This document shows, in pieces, positions 1 to 10,896 of a stretch of DNA of 64,000 nucleotides. Location of the stretch: assembly GCA_036245805.1 (NCBI GenBank), contig BTRK01000004.1, forward strand, positions 46,192,690 through 46,256,689, written 5' to 3'. A program made the position numbers and the translations under genes. Below the pieces are notes generated by a model. It saw nothing but the letters and a program-made list of their open reading frames with translations, was not told where the DNA came from and searched no databases. The stretch is from Pristionchus mayeri (Eukaryota; Nematoda; Chromadorea; Rhabditida; Neodiplogasteridae). How positions within the stretch are numbered: position 1 is the stretch's first letter; every line of letters starts with the position of its first letter.

Positions 1-735
1 CAAATATTAAACACGGTATGTTCATCATCTCTCCTTTTTACTGGGTCCCTATCAGCGAACATGGCTCTTCGAAAAAATTTTGAAAGCTTCTAGTGCTCGT
101 TTTTCGAAAAGTGATCGTCTTTCTCGATGCATACAAGGATTGTCCTTTGAAATGGAGCTACATGCTCTAAAGCCAAATGTTAAACACGGTATGTTCATCA
201 TCTCTCCTTTTTACTGGGTCCCTATCAGCGAACATGGTTCTTCGAAAAAATTTTGAAAGCTTCTATTGCTCGTTTTTTTCGAAAAGTGATCGCCTTTCTC
301 GATGCATACAAAGAGTGTTCTTTGAAATGGAGCTACATGCTCTAAGGCCAAATGTTAAACACGGTATGTTCATCATCTCTCCTTTTTACTGGGTCCCTAT
401 CAGCGAACATGGCTCTTCGAAAAAATTTTGAAAGCTTCTAGTGCTCGTTTTTTTTCGAAAAGTGATCGCCTTTCTCGATGCATACAAAGAGTGTTCTTTG
501 AAATGGAGCTACATGCTCTAAGGCCAAATGTTAAACACGGTATGTTCATCATCTCTCCTTTTTACTGGGTCCCTATCAGCGAACATGGCTCTTCGAAAAA
601 ATTTTGAAAGCTTCTAGTGCTCGTTTTTTTTCGAAAAGTGATCGCCTTTCTCGATGCATACAAGGAGTGTTCTTCGAAATGGAGCTACATGCTCAAAGGC
701 CAAATGTTAAACACGGTATGTTCATCATCTCTAGT
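1..735. repeat. Tandem repeat, ~175-bp unit, about four copies
   Basis: The word TTAAACACGGTATG recurs at 7, 180, 355, 531 and 707, giving periods of 173-176 bp. Units differ by a few substitutions and by the length of a T run. The array is cut by the left window edge, so its true length is unknown. ORFs here are frame accidents of the repeat. Confidence 0.95.
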
Positions 736-785
736 AGATGTCTCAGAGAAACGTTCATCATCTCTAGTAGATGTCTCAGAGAAGA
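721..785. repeat. 33-bp tandem duplication
   Basis: TTCATCATCTCTAGTAGATG plus a TCTCAGAGAA tail occurs twice in a row (721-753 and 754-785). It joins the satellite on the left to the arm of a foldback element on the right. Confidence 0.85.
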
Positions 786-1019
786 GTTTTTTGAGTTTTG
801 GAGGCGCAAAATGAGCACCAATCGAGGGTGTGAAAATCGAGGTTTTCAAAATAAAGCAAACAATTGATTTTTGTTAAAAATTGTCCGTTTGTGTGCTTAT
901 AGCTTCATTTCCCATAATATTCGTTTATCTGAATCTGTGTGGCTATAACTCAATTTCGGTAGAAACCTGAAGGAAATTTCACTTTGGGAGACAATGACGG
1001 GACCGTCCGTTTGAGTTAA
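775..1019 (+). repeat. Partial arm of the TTAA foldback element
   Basis: This stretch matches the arm sequences at 4797-5070 (inverted), 5968-6245 and 12744-13020, up to the words GACCGTCCGTTTGAGTTAAC. It stops abruptly where the RT unit begins, so the RT unit probably inserted into an older arm copy. Confidence 0.8.
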
Positions 1020-1020
1020 C

Positions 1021-3881
1021 TTTGGCAAATATCACGAATTAGAAATGCATAACATAACAGGAAAACACCAGGAATCGATATTTTATTTTATTAGAGCAGT
1101 CCATCTACGGATCATTGGTGTTCTCACATCACATTCTAGGTCATAACCACGTGGAACAAGCAAGTGACAGGTCAGCATCTGCCATCGCAATTCGCGGGGG
1201 GGGGGGGGGGGGAATTCGGATTTCCTTTTACGGAGTTTTAACTCTACTATAGATACGCGAATTATGATAGCGTGTTGAATGTCACTAATGTAAGGAATGT
1301 TGCATAACGTCCAATGAACCCATATTACGTAAGTTCTCCATTCGTCCCTTCTCCTCCTGATCCTGATTCGTCAGGTTCTCATCAATCATTCCCGAAGCAG
1401 TCGTACGATTCAATCACCTGAAATGGAAAGATTTCAAAAAATATTCTCCCCATCACACGCTCTAATTTTAGAGAACATATTGTATTTGCTAGCCGTTAAG
1501 CAATTGAAATTACTTATTGTTTTTTTATCGATTAATTATGGCTCGAACGAAAATTGAAGTCAAGCCGAGAAGATATTACAAACAGCCTCGTCCTCAAATG
1601 CAATTTGACCGTCTATTGTTTCAAAGCAAAATTCATTTGAAATCAAAAGGCTCTTATAAGAAACTATCAATCGCGATGGGAGAATTAGCTAAAGAAACAA
1701 TGATGCCGAGACAAAGAGACCCGAGGTTCTCTAAGAACACTGAGGAATTATTTGAAATAAGGCGACGTTTGCGAGATAGCGGAGCCAACGTACTGAATCG
1801 AATCCATTATTGCCAAACAAGTAAATAATTGCTATTCTCAATAGCAGAAGATCTGCGAAAGCGACACTTGGAGGTAGTGCGAGAAGCAGTCCGATACGGG
1901 TACAGTACACGAAGAGCTCTACGATCGTCGCAGATAGGAAACACTCAAGTGAATCAATTGGAAAAGCCCGATGGAAGCATTGCATACTCCAAGAATGATT
2001 TGAAATGTGTCGTGAAAGGCTTTTACGATGGATTATTTGTGAGCAATCAAAGACCGCCGAGAGTTAAATCTTGTTCAACTGATTCTTTTCTCCCGATATT
2101 GAAAAGTGAAGTTAAAAATACAGTGAAGAAACTGAAAAACGGAAAATCATCTGGATCTGATCGAATTAATGCGGAAATGCTAAAGAGTGGCTTAAATGTG
2201 CTCTTGGAACCTTTAGCCGAATTGTTCAACCAGTGGATAGCCCAGGAAGAGATTCCGGACAGTCTCTCGAATTCTTTCATTTCACTCATATTCAAGAAGG
2301 GAAGGACATAACAAACTACCGGCCAATCGCCTTACTCAATCTTATCTACAAAGTGTTTACGTCCACGATCGACACAAGGATAGAACGAAATCTCAACGCC
2401 CACCAACCAAGCGAGCAAGCTGGATTCAGGAGAATATTTTCTACACTAGACCACTCGTTTGCAATCAGTGAACTCATAAGCCGCTCAGTGGAATATGATT
2501 TTCCATGCATTCTGGTCTTCATAGATTACGCAAAAGCCTTTGATAGCATAGAATTTGGAGCAGTGTGGCAAGCGTTAACGAATCAAGGAGTTCATTCTAA
2601 AATTGTGAATGTTATAAGGAACGCATACGATAAAGGCCAAGTATTCGTACGTTTGGGACAAGACAAAGTCCCTATCAATGTAGCCAGAGGTGTCCGACAA
2701 GGGGACCCGCTCTCTCCTCACCTGTTTAACGCGGTAATCGAGGATTGTCTGAGTGCGATGAATTGGGAGGAGTATGGAATCAAAATCGATGGAAGAAGAT
2801 TGAGTCACCTTCGCTATGCAGATGATGTAGTATTAATCTCACATTCCCCAAAAAAGTACAAACGATGATTGACGATCTTTGTTCCGCAAGCAAGAAGGTG
2901 GGCCTGATTTTAAACAAAAAGAAGACTGTCGTTATGTGCAATCGAAAACAAACACAATTATTTGCTGACCGACAACCTTTGACTTACGTCGATTCCTTTG
3001 TATATCTTGGAACAAGGGTTTCATTCGATCAAAATCTCATGCTTGAAATAAATCGCCGGATCGGAAGTGCTTGGAGAGGATTTAATCGATTTAATGAATT
3101 CTTAACCAACAGAAAGATAGAAACGGGGCTCAAGGCCAGAGTCTACAGAATGTGCGTAGTACCTATACGGAAGTGTGCGTAGTACCTATACTTTTAAACG
3201 GAAGTGAACTATAAAGCCCGACCAAAAAGATTACCAATCGACTCATAGTAGTACAACGAAGTATGATGAGAAAAATGTGCGGTGTTACGAGGTTGGATCG
3301 TCGAACCAATGTATGGCTGTCTCAGAAAGTGCCAATCCCGGACATTAGAGTTCAAGCTATGCAGAGAAAGTGGAACTGGGCAGCAAGAATAGCATTGCTG
3401 GATGACGACCGATGGACTAAACGAGTGATGGAATGGACTCCATACGATCGAGTCCGTCCAATTGGAAGACCACGGATGAGATGGAGGGACGAAATCGTGC
3501 AACAACTAGGACCGAACTGGGATAGCGTGTGTAGAAGAGACCCCGTTGCTTGGAAGAAGAGCATTTTCCAGCAGGCCTAGACCTTGACCATGGATAAATA
3601 ATGAATAATGAATTGTTTGTTTGAGATAGCAGCCGTCGTAGCATTGCACAAGTAGCTGCTCGATAACCTATACGATCTTTGTGGCACGGCGAATCACCTT
3701 GACACCAAATCAGGACGATGCGAGATGATATCATGATGGATCCCGCTTTGAATAATGCACTATCTGATGTGAGAACACCAATGATCCGTAGATGGACTGC
3801 TCTAATAAAATATAATATATAATATCGATTCCTGGTGTTTTCCTGTTATGTTATGCATTTCTAATTCGTGATATTTGCTTA
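1021..3881. mobile_element. Reverse-transcriptase unit bounded by ~110-bp inverted termini
   Basis: Positions 1021-1134 and 3768-3881 are near-perfect inverted copies of each other; both contain GGAATCGATATT and AGCAGTCCATCTACGGATCA. The right copy has a short TATA-type expansion. Between them lie a 17-base G run (1196-1212) and the remains of a non-LTR reverse transcriptase. Terminal inverted repeats are not a normal feature of non-LTR retrotransposons, so the RT may have inserted into a DNA element, or this may be a composite. One terminus and the 3' part of the RT recur inverted at 13914-14697. Confidence 0.75.
1517..3580 (+). pseudogene. Decayed non-LTR retrotransposon reverse transcriptase
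   Basis: The coding signal runs through four or five frames with stops. Segment 1517-1828 resembles the linker before the RT domain. Segments 1829-2311 and 2233-2868 carry the RT core: NYRPIALLN, FIDYAKAFDSI, GVRQGDPLSPHLFN and the catalytic LRYADD box. Segments 2865-3182 and 3263-3580 carry the thumb and the C-terminal tail (GRPRMRWRDEI, W..VCRRDPVAWKK) typical of animal endonuclease-RT proteins of the RTE/CR1/Jockey range. No apurinic endonuclease domain is seen upstream, so the copy is 5'-truncated. Frame breaks fall near 2290, 2868 and 3170; the last is a short tandem duplication of GTGCGTAGTACCTATAC. The inverted copy at 14594-14697 lacks that duplication. It is not functional as it stands. 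Clade assignment is uncertain. Confidence 0.85.
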
Positions 3882-3981
3882 CCGAACGAGGATATTTTAT
3901 TCGTGACTCTTGAGAGAACAGATGCTTACCCGGCATTTGCTTGCTCCTATTTTTAATGATTTCGATTATGGTGTGTAGTAG

Positions 3982-4336
3982 TATGGCAAGAACGGATCAC
4001 AATCGACCTTTTGACCATCTAAAACGGGTCGGATACGGGTTGGCAGATGACCCGCCGGATTCGGGTCGAAACGGGTCAAGCGAGAGAGATAGAAAGGTAA
4101 AGGAAGAGCGAGACATCATGTTGAACAGAGAGAGCGCAGAGAAACGAGTCTCTCGGCGCTCTCTCCATTTATCGCACTCTGTCGTTCTACCTCTTCCTTT
4201 ATCGCCCGGGAGCGGGAGGGAGGGAACCGCTTCTTACCCGCAGTTACGGGTCACATACGGGTCATGGTCATAAAATCGGGTGACCCGCCAGATTCGTCAA
4301 CAACACGGGTGACCCGTGACCCGTTCTTGCCGCCCT
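3982..4336. mobile_element. MITE with GACCCG-rich inverted ends
   Basis: The ends GGCAAGAACGGATCAC and GTGACCCGTTCTTGCC are inverted repeats. The interior carries several GACCCG/CGGGTC words and an internal pairing of AGAGAGCGC with GCGCTCTCT. An inverted second copy lies at 13462-13812. ORFs inside read the palindrome and are not taken as genes. Confidence 0.8.
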
Positions 4337-4536
4337 AGATGGCATCACGAGAAATGGTTCTCTTCACACCTGTCAGACTAGTCTCCGGACAAAGAGTTAT
4401 TCCAAGTTATTCCTATCGATTATCAATATCTAACAAATTAAAACACCTTCTTTTCCCCATGTGTGAGCCGGCTAATTCTCTTCTTTATTTACAAGTATCA
4501 AAATAATTAATATTTTTATTAAGAGGGAACATCGTA

Positions 4537-6647
4537 TTAAGAGACCGGATCGGTAAGAATGGACTACCCCCCGGACACGATTCCTTAGGAATGAGATCCT
4601 GGCGCCCACACTGTATGTGTATTAGCCTCAAGTATCACAGAGCACCATCAAATACATGCTCCGGTCTCTGATCCTTCAATTATAGGGTCGGAAATTTGAA
4701 AAATCGAAAAACCATATTTCCTAAACGCGGTAAGATAGACTCAAAATCTCTTCAGAATTGTAATAGCCCATTGAATTCTGCGTTGGATGGTACCAAAGTT
4801 AACTCAAACGGACGGTCCCGTCATTGTCTCCCAAAGTGAAATTTCCTTCAGGTTTCTACCGAAATTGAGTTATAGCCACAAAATGCAGATTCAGATAAAC
4901 GAATATTGTGGGAAATGAAGCTACAAGCACGCAAACGGACAATTATGAACAAAAATCGATTGTTTGCTTTATTTTGAAAACCCGATTTTCACACCCTCGA
5001 TTGGTGCTCATTTTGCGCCTGTAAAACTCAGAAAACTCAGTTTCTCTGAGACATCTACTAAATACAAGATAAAATAGACTTGTCATGGATCAATAATATC
5101 CAAACCAAACATCTCTAGAAAACTGTTTGCCTAAAATATTTTCCTAAACAAGCTTTGTTCAATTTATTTTGAAAAAAATGTGCTCACATTGTCGATTTTA
5201 TCGTTATTGTATGGTGAAAAATTTCAAATATTATATCGCATATTCAACCTTGGATGGATTAAAGGGGTGCTTCGGGGAATGTTCAGTCACCCATAGTGAT
5301 CGTGCGGATATTGTAGAGGCCAATACCCCGTTCAGAAAGCACTATGTCCGAAGTCCCACAGACGACTCTGAGGCTATTTACAGACGCGCAAAGTTCATTG
5401 ATAGCGCAGGGACGTGACTGATCATTTTATGTTTCACTTGCTCTACTTCACATTCGCCTCTTTCTCTGGTTAAATTCGCTACAGTTTCCCATTGAGTGCG
5501 CAGCATTTTCGTGGTGGGACTCCCTAACATTCATTCCCCGGAGCACTCCTTTAATCGAAAGTATAGTTCCGTTTGAGTTATTCTTTCCAAAAGACTATTC
5601 AGAGTATCACTAAATTTCGCTGACAAGTTCTTTCGAAAATTGGAGAAATTGAGATTGGTGAGAGATGGAAGCATTGAATTTTTTTTTTCACCATACAATA
5701 ACGATAAAATCGACAATGTGAGTTCACGTTTTTTCAAAATAAACTGTACAAAGCTTTTTTATGAATTGTTTGGCATAATTGGAATTAGTTGGATTTAACT
5801 TGATCAAATATAGTCCAAACATTTGAAAATCTGATCAACAATTTTCGTCACCACCATCGATTTCTCATTTTTCTGAGGAAAATATTTTAGGCAAACAATT
5901 TTCTAGAGATGTTTGGTTTGGATATTATTGATCCATGACAAGTCTATTTTATCTTGTATTTAGTAGATGTCTCAGAGAAACTGAGATTTCTGAGTTTTAC
6001 AGGCGCAAAATGAGCACCAATCGAGGGTGTGAAAATCGGGTTTTTTCAAAATAAAGCAAACAATCGATTTTTGTTCATAATTGTCCGTTTGCGTGCTTGT
6101 AGCTTCATTTCCCACAATATTCGTTTATCTGAATCTGCATTTTGTGGCAATAACTCAATTTCGGTAGAGATCTGAATGAAATTTCACTTTGGGAGACAAT
6201 GACGGGACCGTCCGTTTGAGTTAACTTTGGTACCATCCAACGCAGAATTCAATGGGCTACATTATGAGCGTAGATAGGATGTGCCGATCTGTTATATTCA
6301 ACAATTAGATCAGAAAAAACTAAAATTTTTGGGTGCGAAATCTATTTTACAGTCAACTTGGAATCGATTTCAATGATTAAATTTTCGTTATTGGTGATAC
6401 CTAGTACAATTCTGAGGAGATTTTGAGTCTATCTTAACGCGTTTAGGAAATATGATTTTTCGATTTTTCAAATTTACGACCCTATAATTGACGCATCAGA
6501 GACCGGAGCAGGTATTTGGTGGTGCTGCGTGATACTTTAGGGTAAGGGGTCCATACATATACAGTGTGGGCGCCAGGATCTCATTCCTAAGGAATCGTGT
6601 CCGGGGGGTTGTAATTATGGTCGATTTTTACCGATCCGGTCTCTTAA
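4537..6647. mobile_element. Foldback element with long arms and TTAA ends, copy 1
   Basis: The outer ends TTAAGAGACCGGATCGGTAA and its complement are perfect. The arms (about 4537-5150 and 5850-6647) remain complementary for roughly 600-800 bp, including CCGGGGGGTAG/CATTCC and GGGACCGTCCGTTTGAG. The 82-aa ORF at 5169-5417 recurs identically at 12380-12628 on the minus strand, but no transposase is visible. Ending in TTAA is typical of piggyBac-type target sites, so a non-autonomous piggyBac-like element is the best inference. Confidence 0.75.
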
Positions 6648-6801
6648 AGACCCAAAAACATGTGACCTTCGTAGGAAAATTGAAACCTCGATGAAACAAG
6701 AGAACTTTTTTCGTGTTAGATAGAGCGCAAGACATGAACCAGTAAATCGGCGTTGGCTCAATATGACCCGGCATTCATGTGATCCATGTTTTTATCAGCA
6801 A

Positions 6802-7738
6802 TGCAGAAGTTTCCAAGCATCATTCAGTTTGTGAAAAATCAAATTGTACCGGCGCTCGCACGTTCCACGAATGCTTGATCTAATCCGCAGATTGCAAGCA
6901 GTAATAATGAGAAGACATCGTGTTCAAAAGTATAAATCAATAAAATTAGGTGGTATCAGAACAACCTCATAACATTTTTTTACATAATCCATGAAAATGT
7001 CCAAATGCAGACCCGGCCCTCTGTCGCATATTGATGACTACGTTTTTTTTTGCAAACAGTCACGATAGCAGAATCTTAACAACCATGACCAACTGACTAA
7101 ATGGCTGACTGAAATTCTGTAATCAATGTGAATATTCTTCCTCTATACTGACGATTCCATCGAATTTGACCCTCTTCTGATGTCTGACAATGGGAGCAAC
7201 GAGGCGGCTCACTTTGATCAACTTAATCGAATGCAAATGAGCTGTGTTTATAAAAGTATTATTAACATCCGACGGCAAACTAACGGTTGGATACTATAAA
7301 AATTTAATTTTGAGGAAAGTGTTTGGACACTCTGATCGGGAAGAAAAATGCATCGAAGACTTTTTCATTCCGGACAGAGTGCAAGCAGGGGATTTGCTGT
7401 ATGTTATAGAGTATGGCTGGAACGTTACCAAGCCTGGTCGATCTTAAAATTGGATCGAGCGAGAAATTTCTTTGAAATCCCCTTCCCAAATAAAATAGTC
7501 AGTTCCTCTTGACAAATTATGAGTGGTATAATTTTTTCAACTTTAAAAAAAATTGTTTAAGATCCGCGTCCACGGACGCGTATCGAAAATATACCGACGC
7601 TCGTTTATTTCGCTCACATAGCCAAGTGGAACATGCGAATGGGGAGTAATATGCTCTATTTTCGCATTTCGTTAGATAAAATATGTAGACCCGGCGCTAT
7701 CTTGTTTCGTTATCTCATTACCTGGATCGTCGTTTGCA
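6802..7738 (+). repeat. Repeat R, copy 1 (~0.93 kb)
   Basis: This copy is nearly identical to 8503-9297 (same strand, starting inside the unit) and to 10897-11826 (opposite strand, full length). It carries a 67-aa ORF and ends with CTCATTACCTGGATCGTCGT. No terminal repeats of its own were recognised, so its class is unknown. It is the inner part of the left arm of the large inverted repeat. Confidence 0.85.
7244..7447 (+). CDS. 67-aa ORF of repeat R, unknown function
   Basis: The ORF begins MFIKVLLTSDG and ends WNVTKPGRS. Exactly the same protein is predicted at 8815-9018 (+) and 11180-11383 (-). The copies are almost identical at DNA level, so the shared protein may reflect recent duplication rather than selection. 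A TATAAAA word overlaps the start codon. I recognise no domain, signal peptide or membrane segment. It could be a piece of a larger spliced transposon protein or simply an open frame. Confidence 0.3.
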   Translation: MFIKVLLTSDGKLTVGYYKNLILRKVFGHSDREEKCIEDFFIPDRVQAGDLLYVIEYGWNVTKPGRS

Positions 7739-7768
7739 AACTTCAATTGTATGTTGATAATGATATTG

Positions 7769-7917
7769 TTGACCTACTTTCACCAATTTCCATTGAAACA
7801 ACCGAAGATTTCAATACTTCACAAAATCGCATTTTTCACCAATTTCTCAAATTTCATGATTTTGCGAAGTATTGAAATCTTCTGATGTTTCAATGGAAAA
7901 TGGTGTAAGTAGGTCAG
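7769..7917. repeat. 148-bp hairpin (MITE-like)
   Basis: GACCTACTTTCACCAATTTCC...GAAGATTTCAATACTTC at the left pairs with GAAGTATTGAAATCTTC...GTGTAAGTAGGTC at the right. The loop includes ACAAAATCGC. No coding potential is seen. Confidence 0.85.
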
Positions 7918-8502
7918 TAAACAATGAAAACTGATAGTAATCATATCCCCGAGCGATAATTACTTAGATATAAGAAAGTGAAATTTTCGATTTTGCTTGA
8001 AAACACAAGATTCCGCATATTTGAGGCCAAAAATGGAAACATATTATATCTTCGATTTTCTTGAAAAAACTTTTCCCAGAGTAAAAATGGGCGTAGAGTA
8101 CGAATCTGATAAAATCCCAGGGTGCAATGGAATATTATTTTTCACGACGGCGAAATAATGAGAAAATTTTAAGACGGAAAATGATTTTTTGCACTTTTCA
8201 AAACTCAGACTTTTCTCAATACAAGAAGTGTCAACATAAAAGTTGTTCTACTTGAAAAATCATACATTTTGGTTTTTTGAACGAAACAGTAGATCAATTT
8301 TGAAGGATGTTATGAATTTTTGAAATTTTGAAATTTCAAGAGCCGGCTTTTAGGAAGTTTTGAGAATTCGCGGAATCAGTATGTGCAAAAAGATACTGTG
8401 CCTTTGGGACATCTACCGTGATAATCTTGAAGAGATCCGACCACTTTGAACATTTTGTCAAACTGTGGTCTCGATTTCATGCAATCTCTCAGAAGACGCG
8501 TG
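7918..8502. other. AT-rich spacer between R copies, no gene seen
   Basis: This stretch is AT-rich with no ORF of note and no match to the other repeats of the window that I could see. It separates the two direct copies of repeat R. Confidence 0.5.
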
Positions 8503-9297
8503 ATAAATCAATAAAATTAGGTGGTATCAGAACAACCTCATAACATTTTTTTACATAATCCATGAAAATGTCCAAATGCAGACCCGGCCCTCTGTCGCAT
8601 ATTGATGACTACGTTTTTTTTTGCAAACAGTCACGATAGCAGAATCTTAACAACCATGACCAACTGACTAAATGGCTGACTGAAATTCTGTAATCAATGT
8701 GAATATTCTTCCTCTATACTGACGATTCCATCGAATTTGACCCTCTTCAGATGTCTGACAATGGGAGCAACGAGGCGGCTCACTTTGATCAACTTAATCG
8801 AATGCAAATGAGCTGTGTTTATAAAAGTATTATTAACATCCGACGGCAAACTAACGGTTGGATACTATAAAAATTTAATTTTGAGGAAAGTGTTTGGACA
8901 CTCTGATCGGGAAGAAAAATGCATCGAAGACTTTTTCATTCCGGACAGAGTGCAAGCAGGGGATTTGCTGTATGTTATAGAGTATGGCTGGAACGTTACC
9001 AAGCCTGGTCGATCTTAAAATTGGATCGAGCGAGAAATTTCTTTGAAATCCCCTCCCCAAATAAAATAGTCAGTTCCTCTTGACAAATTATGAGTGGTAT
9101 AATTTTTTCAACTTTAAAAAAAATTGTTTAAGATCCGCGTCCACGGACGCGTATCGAAAATATACCGACGCTCGTTTATTTCGCTCACATAGCCAAGTGG
9201 AACATGCGAATGACGGGAGTAATATGCTCTATTTTCGCATTTCGTTAGATAAAATATGTAGACCCGGCGCTATCTTGTTTCGTTATCTCATTACCTG
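8503..9297 (+). repeat. Repeat R, copy 2 (5'-truncated direct copy)
   Basis: It matches 6932-7724 almost base for base. Differences seen include CTTCAGATG for CTTCTGATG and GAATGACGGGAG for GAATGGGGAG. It lacks the first ~130 bp of the unit and ends at TTACCTG, where the Gag-like ORF segment is joined. The 67-aa ORF is at 8815-9018. Confidence 0.85.
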
Positions 9298-10710
9298 CCT
9301 ATTCCCACCTCCATAGCCTCCTCGCCCGTTACTCCTATACCCTCCGTTTCCTCTTCCACCGTTCCATTGTTTATGAGCGGAATCGTTTCCTGGCTGCATA
9401 ATCGGTGTGAAACTCTGGGCCGTAGCCGGTACCTGCTGCGTATTCTCATTTTTCTCGTTCGTCACTCCCTGAGGCGTTGCCTCTCCAGATGTGCACATTC
9501 CTGCCTTATGTCCCAACTTCTGACACTTGTAACACCTAATTCCACTCCATACTACTTGCTTCTGCTGATTTGCACTTCCCGTTGCGCACCGCCCTGCCTT
9601 ATGTCCCCATCCTCCACAGGCATAACAATTGATGTCACCCTTCTGATCATCTCTCCCTCCATTGAAACCACCTCTATGTCCACCGTAGTGACCACCTCTT
9701 CCTCCATTGAATCTATTCGAGACCAAGATAAATCCATTTCCCTGTCTATTTCCATCTCCAGATCCACTTCGTTCTACTCTCTCCAAGTATTCTGTCAATC
9801 TCAGATGCTCCTTCATGATCTCATACGATTGACCCCTCATCAGTAACCTATGTAGTTCTGTACTCTCACTCGATTTCTGATACAGGTGTAGAAGCTGGTT
9901 CTTCATTGCTTCCTCTCGCTTGGAGTCGGCATGCAACTTCAGAGCAAGAAACTCCAACTCCTCACATACTGCATCCACTCTCTTCCCATTTGCCACCTGA
10001 TTTCTCCATCTCATATCATAATCTCGCATCTCAAACATCGATCCACCCGTGAGTCTATCATGCAGCCAGCTCAAACAGTCTCTCACAGTCTTCCTACTGG
10101 TCCTGTATTCTTCTGGCAGTCCCTTATATTCCGATCGAGCCTTTCCTTCCAGGTACTCACTCAACAGTTGCTTAGCGGTGTCATCACCCCTGCTTCCATA
10201 TCTCAACAGAAAACCATCCCTCCATACAGTCCAACTCTCGTGCTTCAATCCCGAATACTTGGCTAGTGTGGGTAGAGGTTCCAGTCCAAACAATGGAAAA
10301 TCCTCAGCGCCGTGGCGAACAAAGAAGTCGATCTGCTCTGACACGCTGTGCACTGTGTGGGACCGATTGATACGACAACACAATTTCCCTTGATTTTGAA
10401 TTACCATTATATTACATTGTATTTCCATTAAATTTTGAATTACAGTTATTACACATTGTCCTGGATTCACTAATTTTTCGAAAAATGCTATGCTGCTCTC
10501 TAGAGAGTGTGCGAGATGGAGAAAGGAAGAAGGGCGAATGTAAGATTCGCAGCAATGCAATAGCACAGTAGGGTCGAAGGATCGAACCCGAACTCGAATT
10601 TCGCATTCCCTCTGGCACCCCTTCCTCTCTCTATCCCCGAAGTTCGATCGAGCTAGCTCGATCTGCCAGAGGGTACGAATCTCGTATCGAACTCCTATCG
10701 AACTTCGCAC
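9283..10710 (-). CDS. Gag-like protein with two CCHC zinc knuckles
   Basis: This is an open frame of 475 residues on the minus strand. Two retroviral-type zinc knuckles (C-x2-C-x4-H-x4-C) are present: CYACGGWGHKAGRC and CYKCQKLGHKAGMC, around residues 360 and 395. They are flanked by Gly/Arg-rich stretches (GGRGGHYGGHRGG, NGRGGYGGG). The middle third is helical and charged (LSEYLEGKARSEYKGLPEEY), as in Gag capsid regions of LTR elements. The first ~100 residues look less protein-like, and a later start is possible. The last residues (QVMR and stop) come from the adjoining repeat R, so the natural C-terminus was lost by joining. No protease, RT or LTR adjoins it, so it is a Gag orphan caught between repeat copies. 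It would bind nucleic acid in a particle if made. Confidence 0.7.
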   Translation of the reverse strand: MRSSIGVRYEIRTLWQIELARSNFGDRERKGCQRECEIRVRVRSFDPTVLLHCCESYIRPSSFLHLAHSLESSIAFFEKLVNPGQCVITVIQNLMEIQCNIMVIQNQGKLCCRINRSHTVHSVSEQIDFFVRHGAEDFPLFGLEPLPTLAKYSGLKHESWTVWRDGFLLRYGSRGDDTAKQLLSEYLEGKARSEYKGLPEEYRTSRKTVRDCLSWLHDRLTGGSMFEMRDYDMRWRNQVANGKRVDAVCEELEFLALKLHADSKREEAMKNQLLHLYQKSSESTELHRLLMRGQSYEIMKEHLRLTEYLERVERSGSGDGNRQGNGFILVSNRFNGGRGGHYGGHRGGFNGGRDDQKGDINCYACGGWGHKAGRCATGSANQQKQVVWSGIRCYKCQKLGHKAGMCTSGEATPQGVTNEKNENTQQVPATAQSFTPIMQPGNDSAHKQWNGGRGNGGYRSNGRGGYGGGNRQVMR

Positions 10711-10896
10711 TCAACCCTCTTCCCTACTCGAGCGTGGGGAGAAGAGGGAAATGGGCGAGTGCGAAGTTGGATGGGAGTGAGAGATTCGTACCCTCTGGCA
10801 TGCGAGATTCGATTAGAGAGAGCGGGTTGACCTCTCGCCAGGGCGAAGTTCGAGGGAGGAAGGGAAGACCCCCAGAGGGTACGAATCTCACGACGA
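10616..10896. repeat. GC-rich region of imperfect inverted and direct repeats
   Basis: The words GAGGGTACGAATCTC and GAGATTCGTACCCTC alternate at about 10670, 10785 and 10875, mixed with CGAACTTCGCACT/AGTGCGAAGTT. The pattern suggests a small foldback or nested MITE at the 5' side of the Gag-like ORF. Confidence 0.65.

Noticed and set aside
3941..4273. 110-aa ORF repeated at 13521-13853
   Set aside because: It lies across the GACCCG MITE and an inverted copy of the same DNA; no domain.
5169..5417. 82-aa ORF present identically at 12380-12628
   Set aside because: It lies in the centre of the foldback element and is identical because of recent inverted duplication; no domain, so not called as a separate gene.
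6932..9297. The two direct copies of repeat R as LTRs of a retroelement carrying the Gag ORF
   Set aside because: The Gag ORF lies outside the pair and on the other strand, the third copy is inverted, and no primer-binding site or purine tract is seen.
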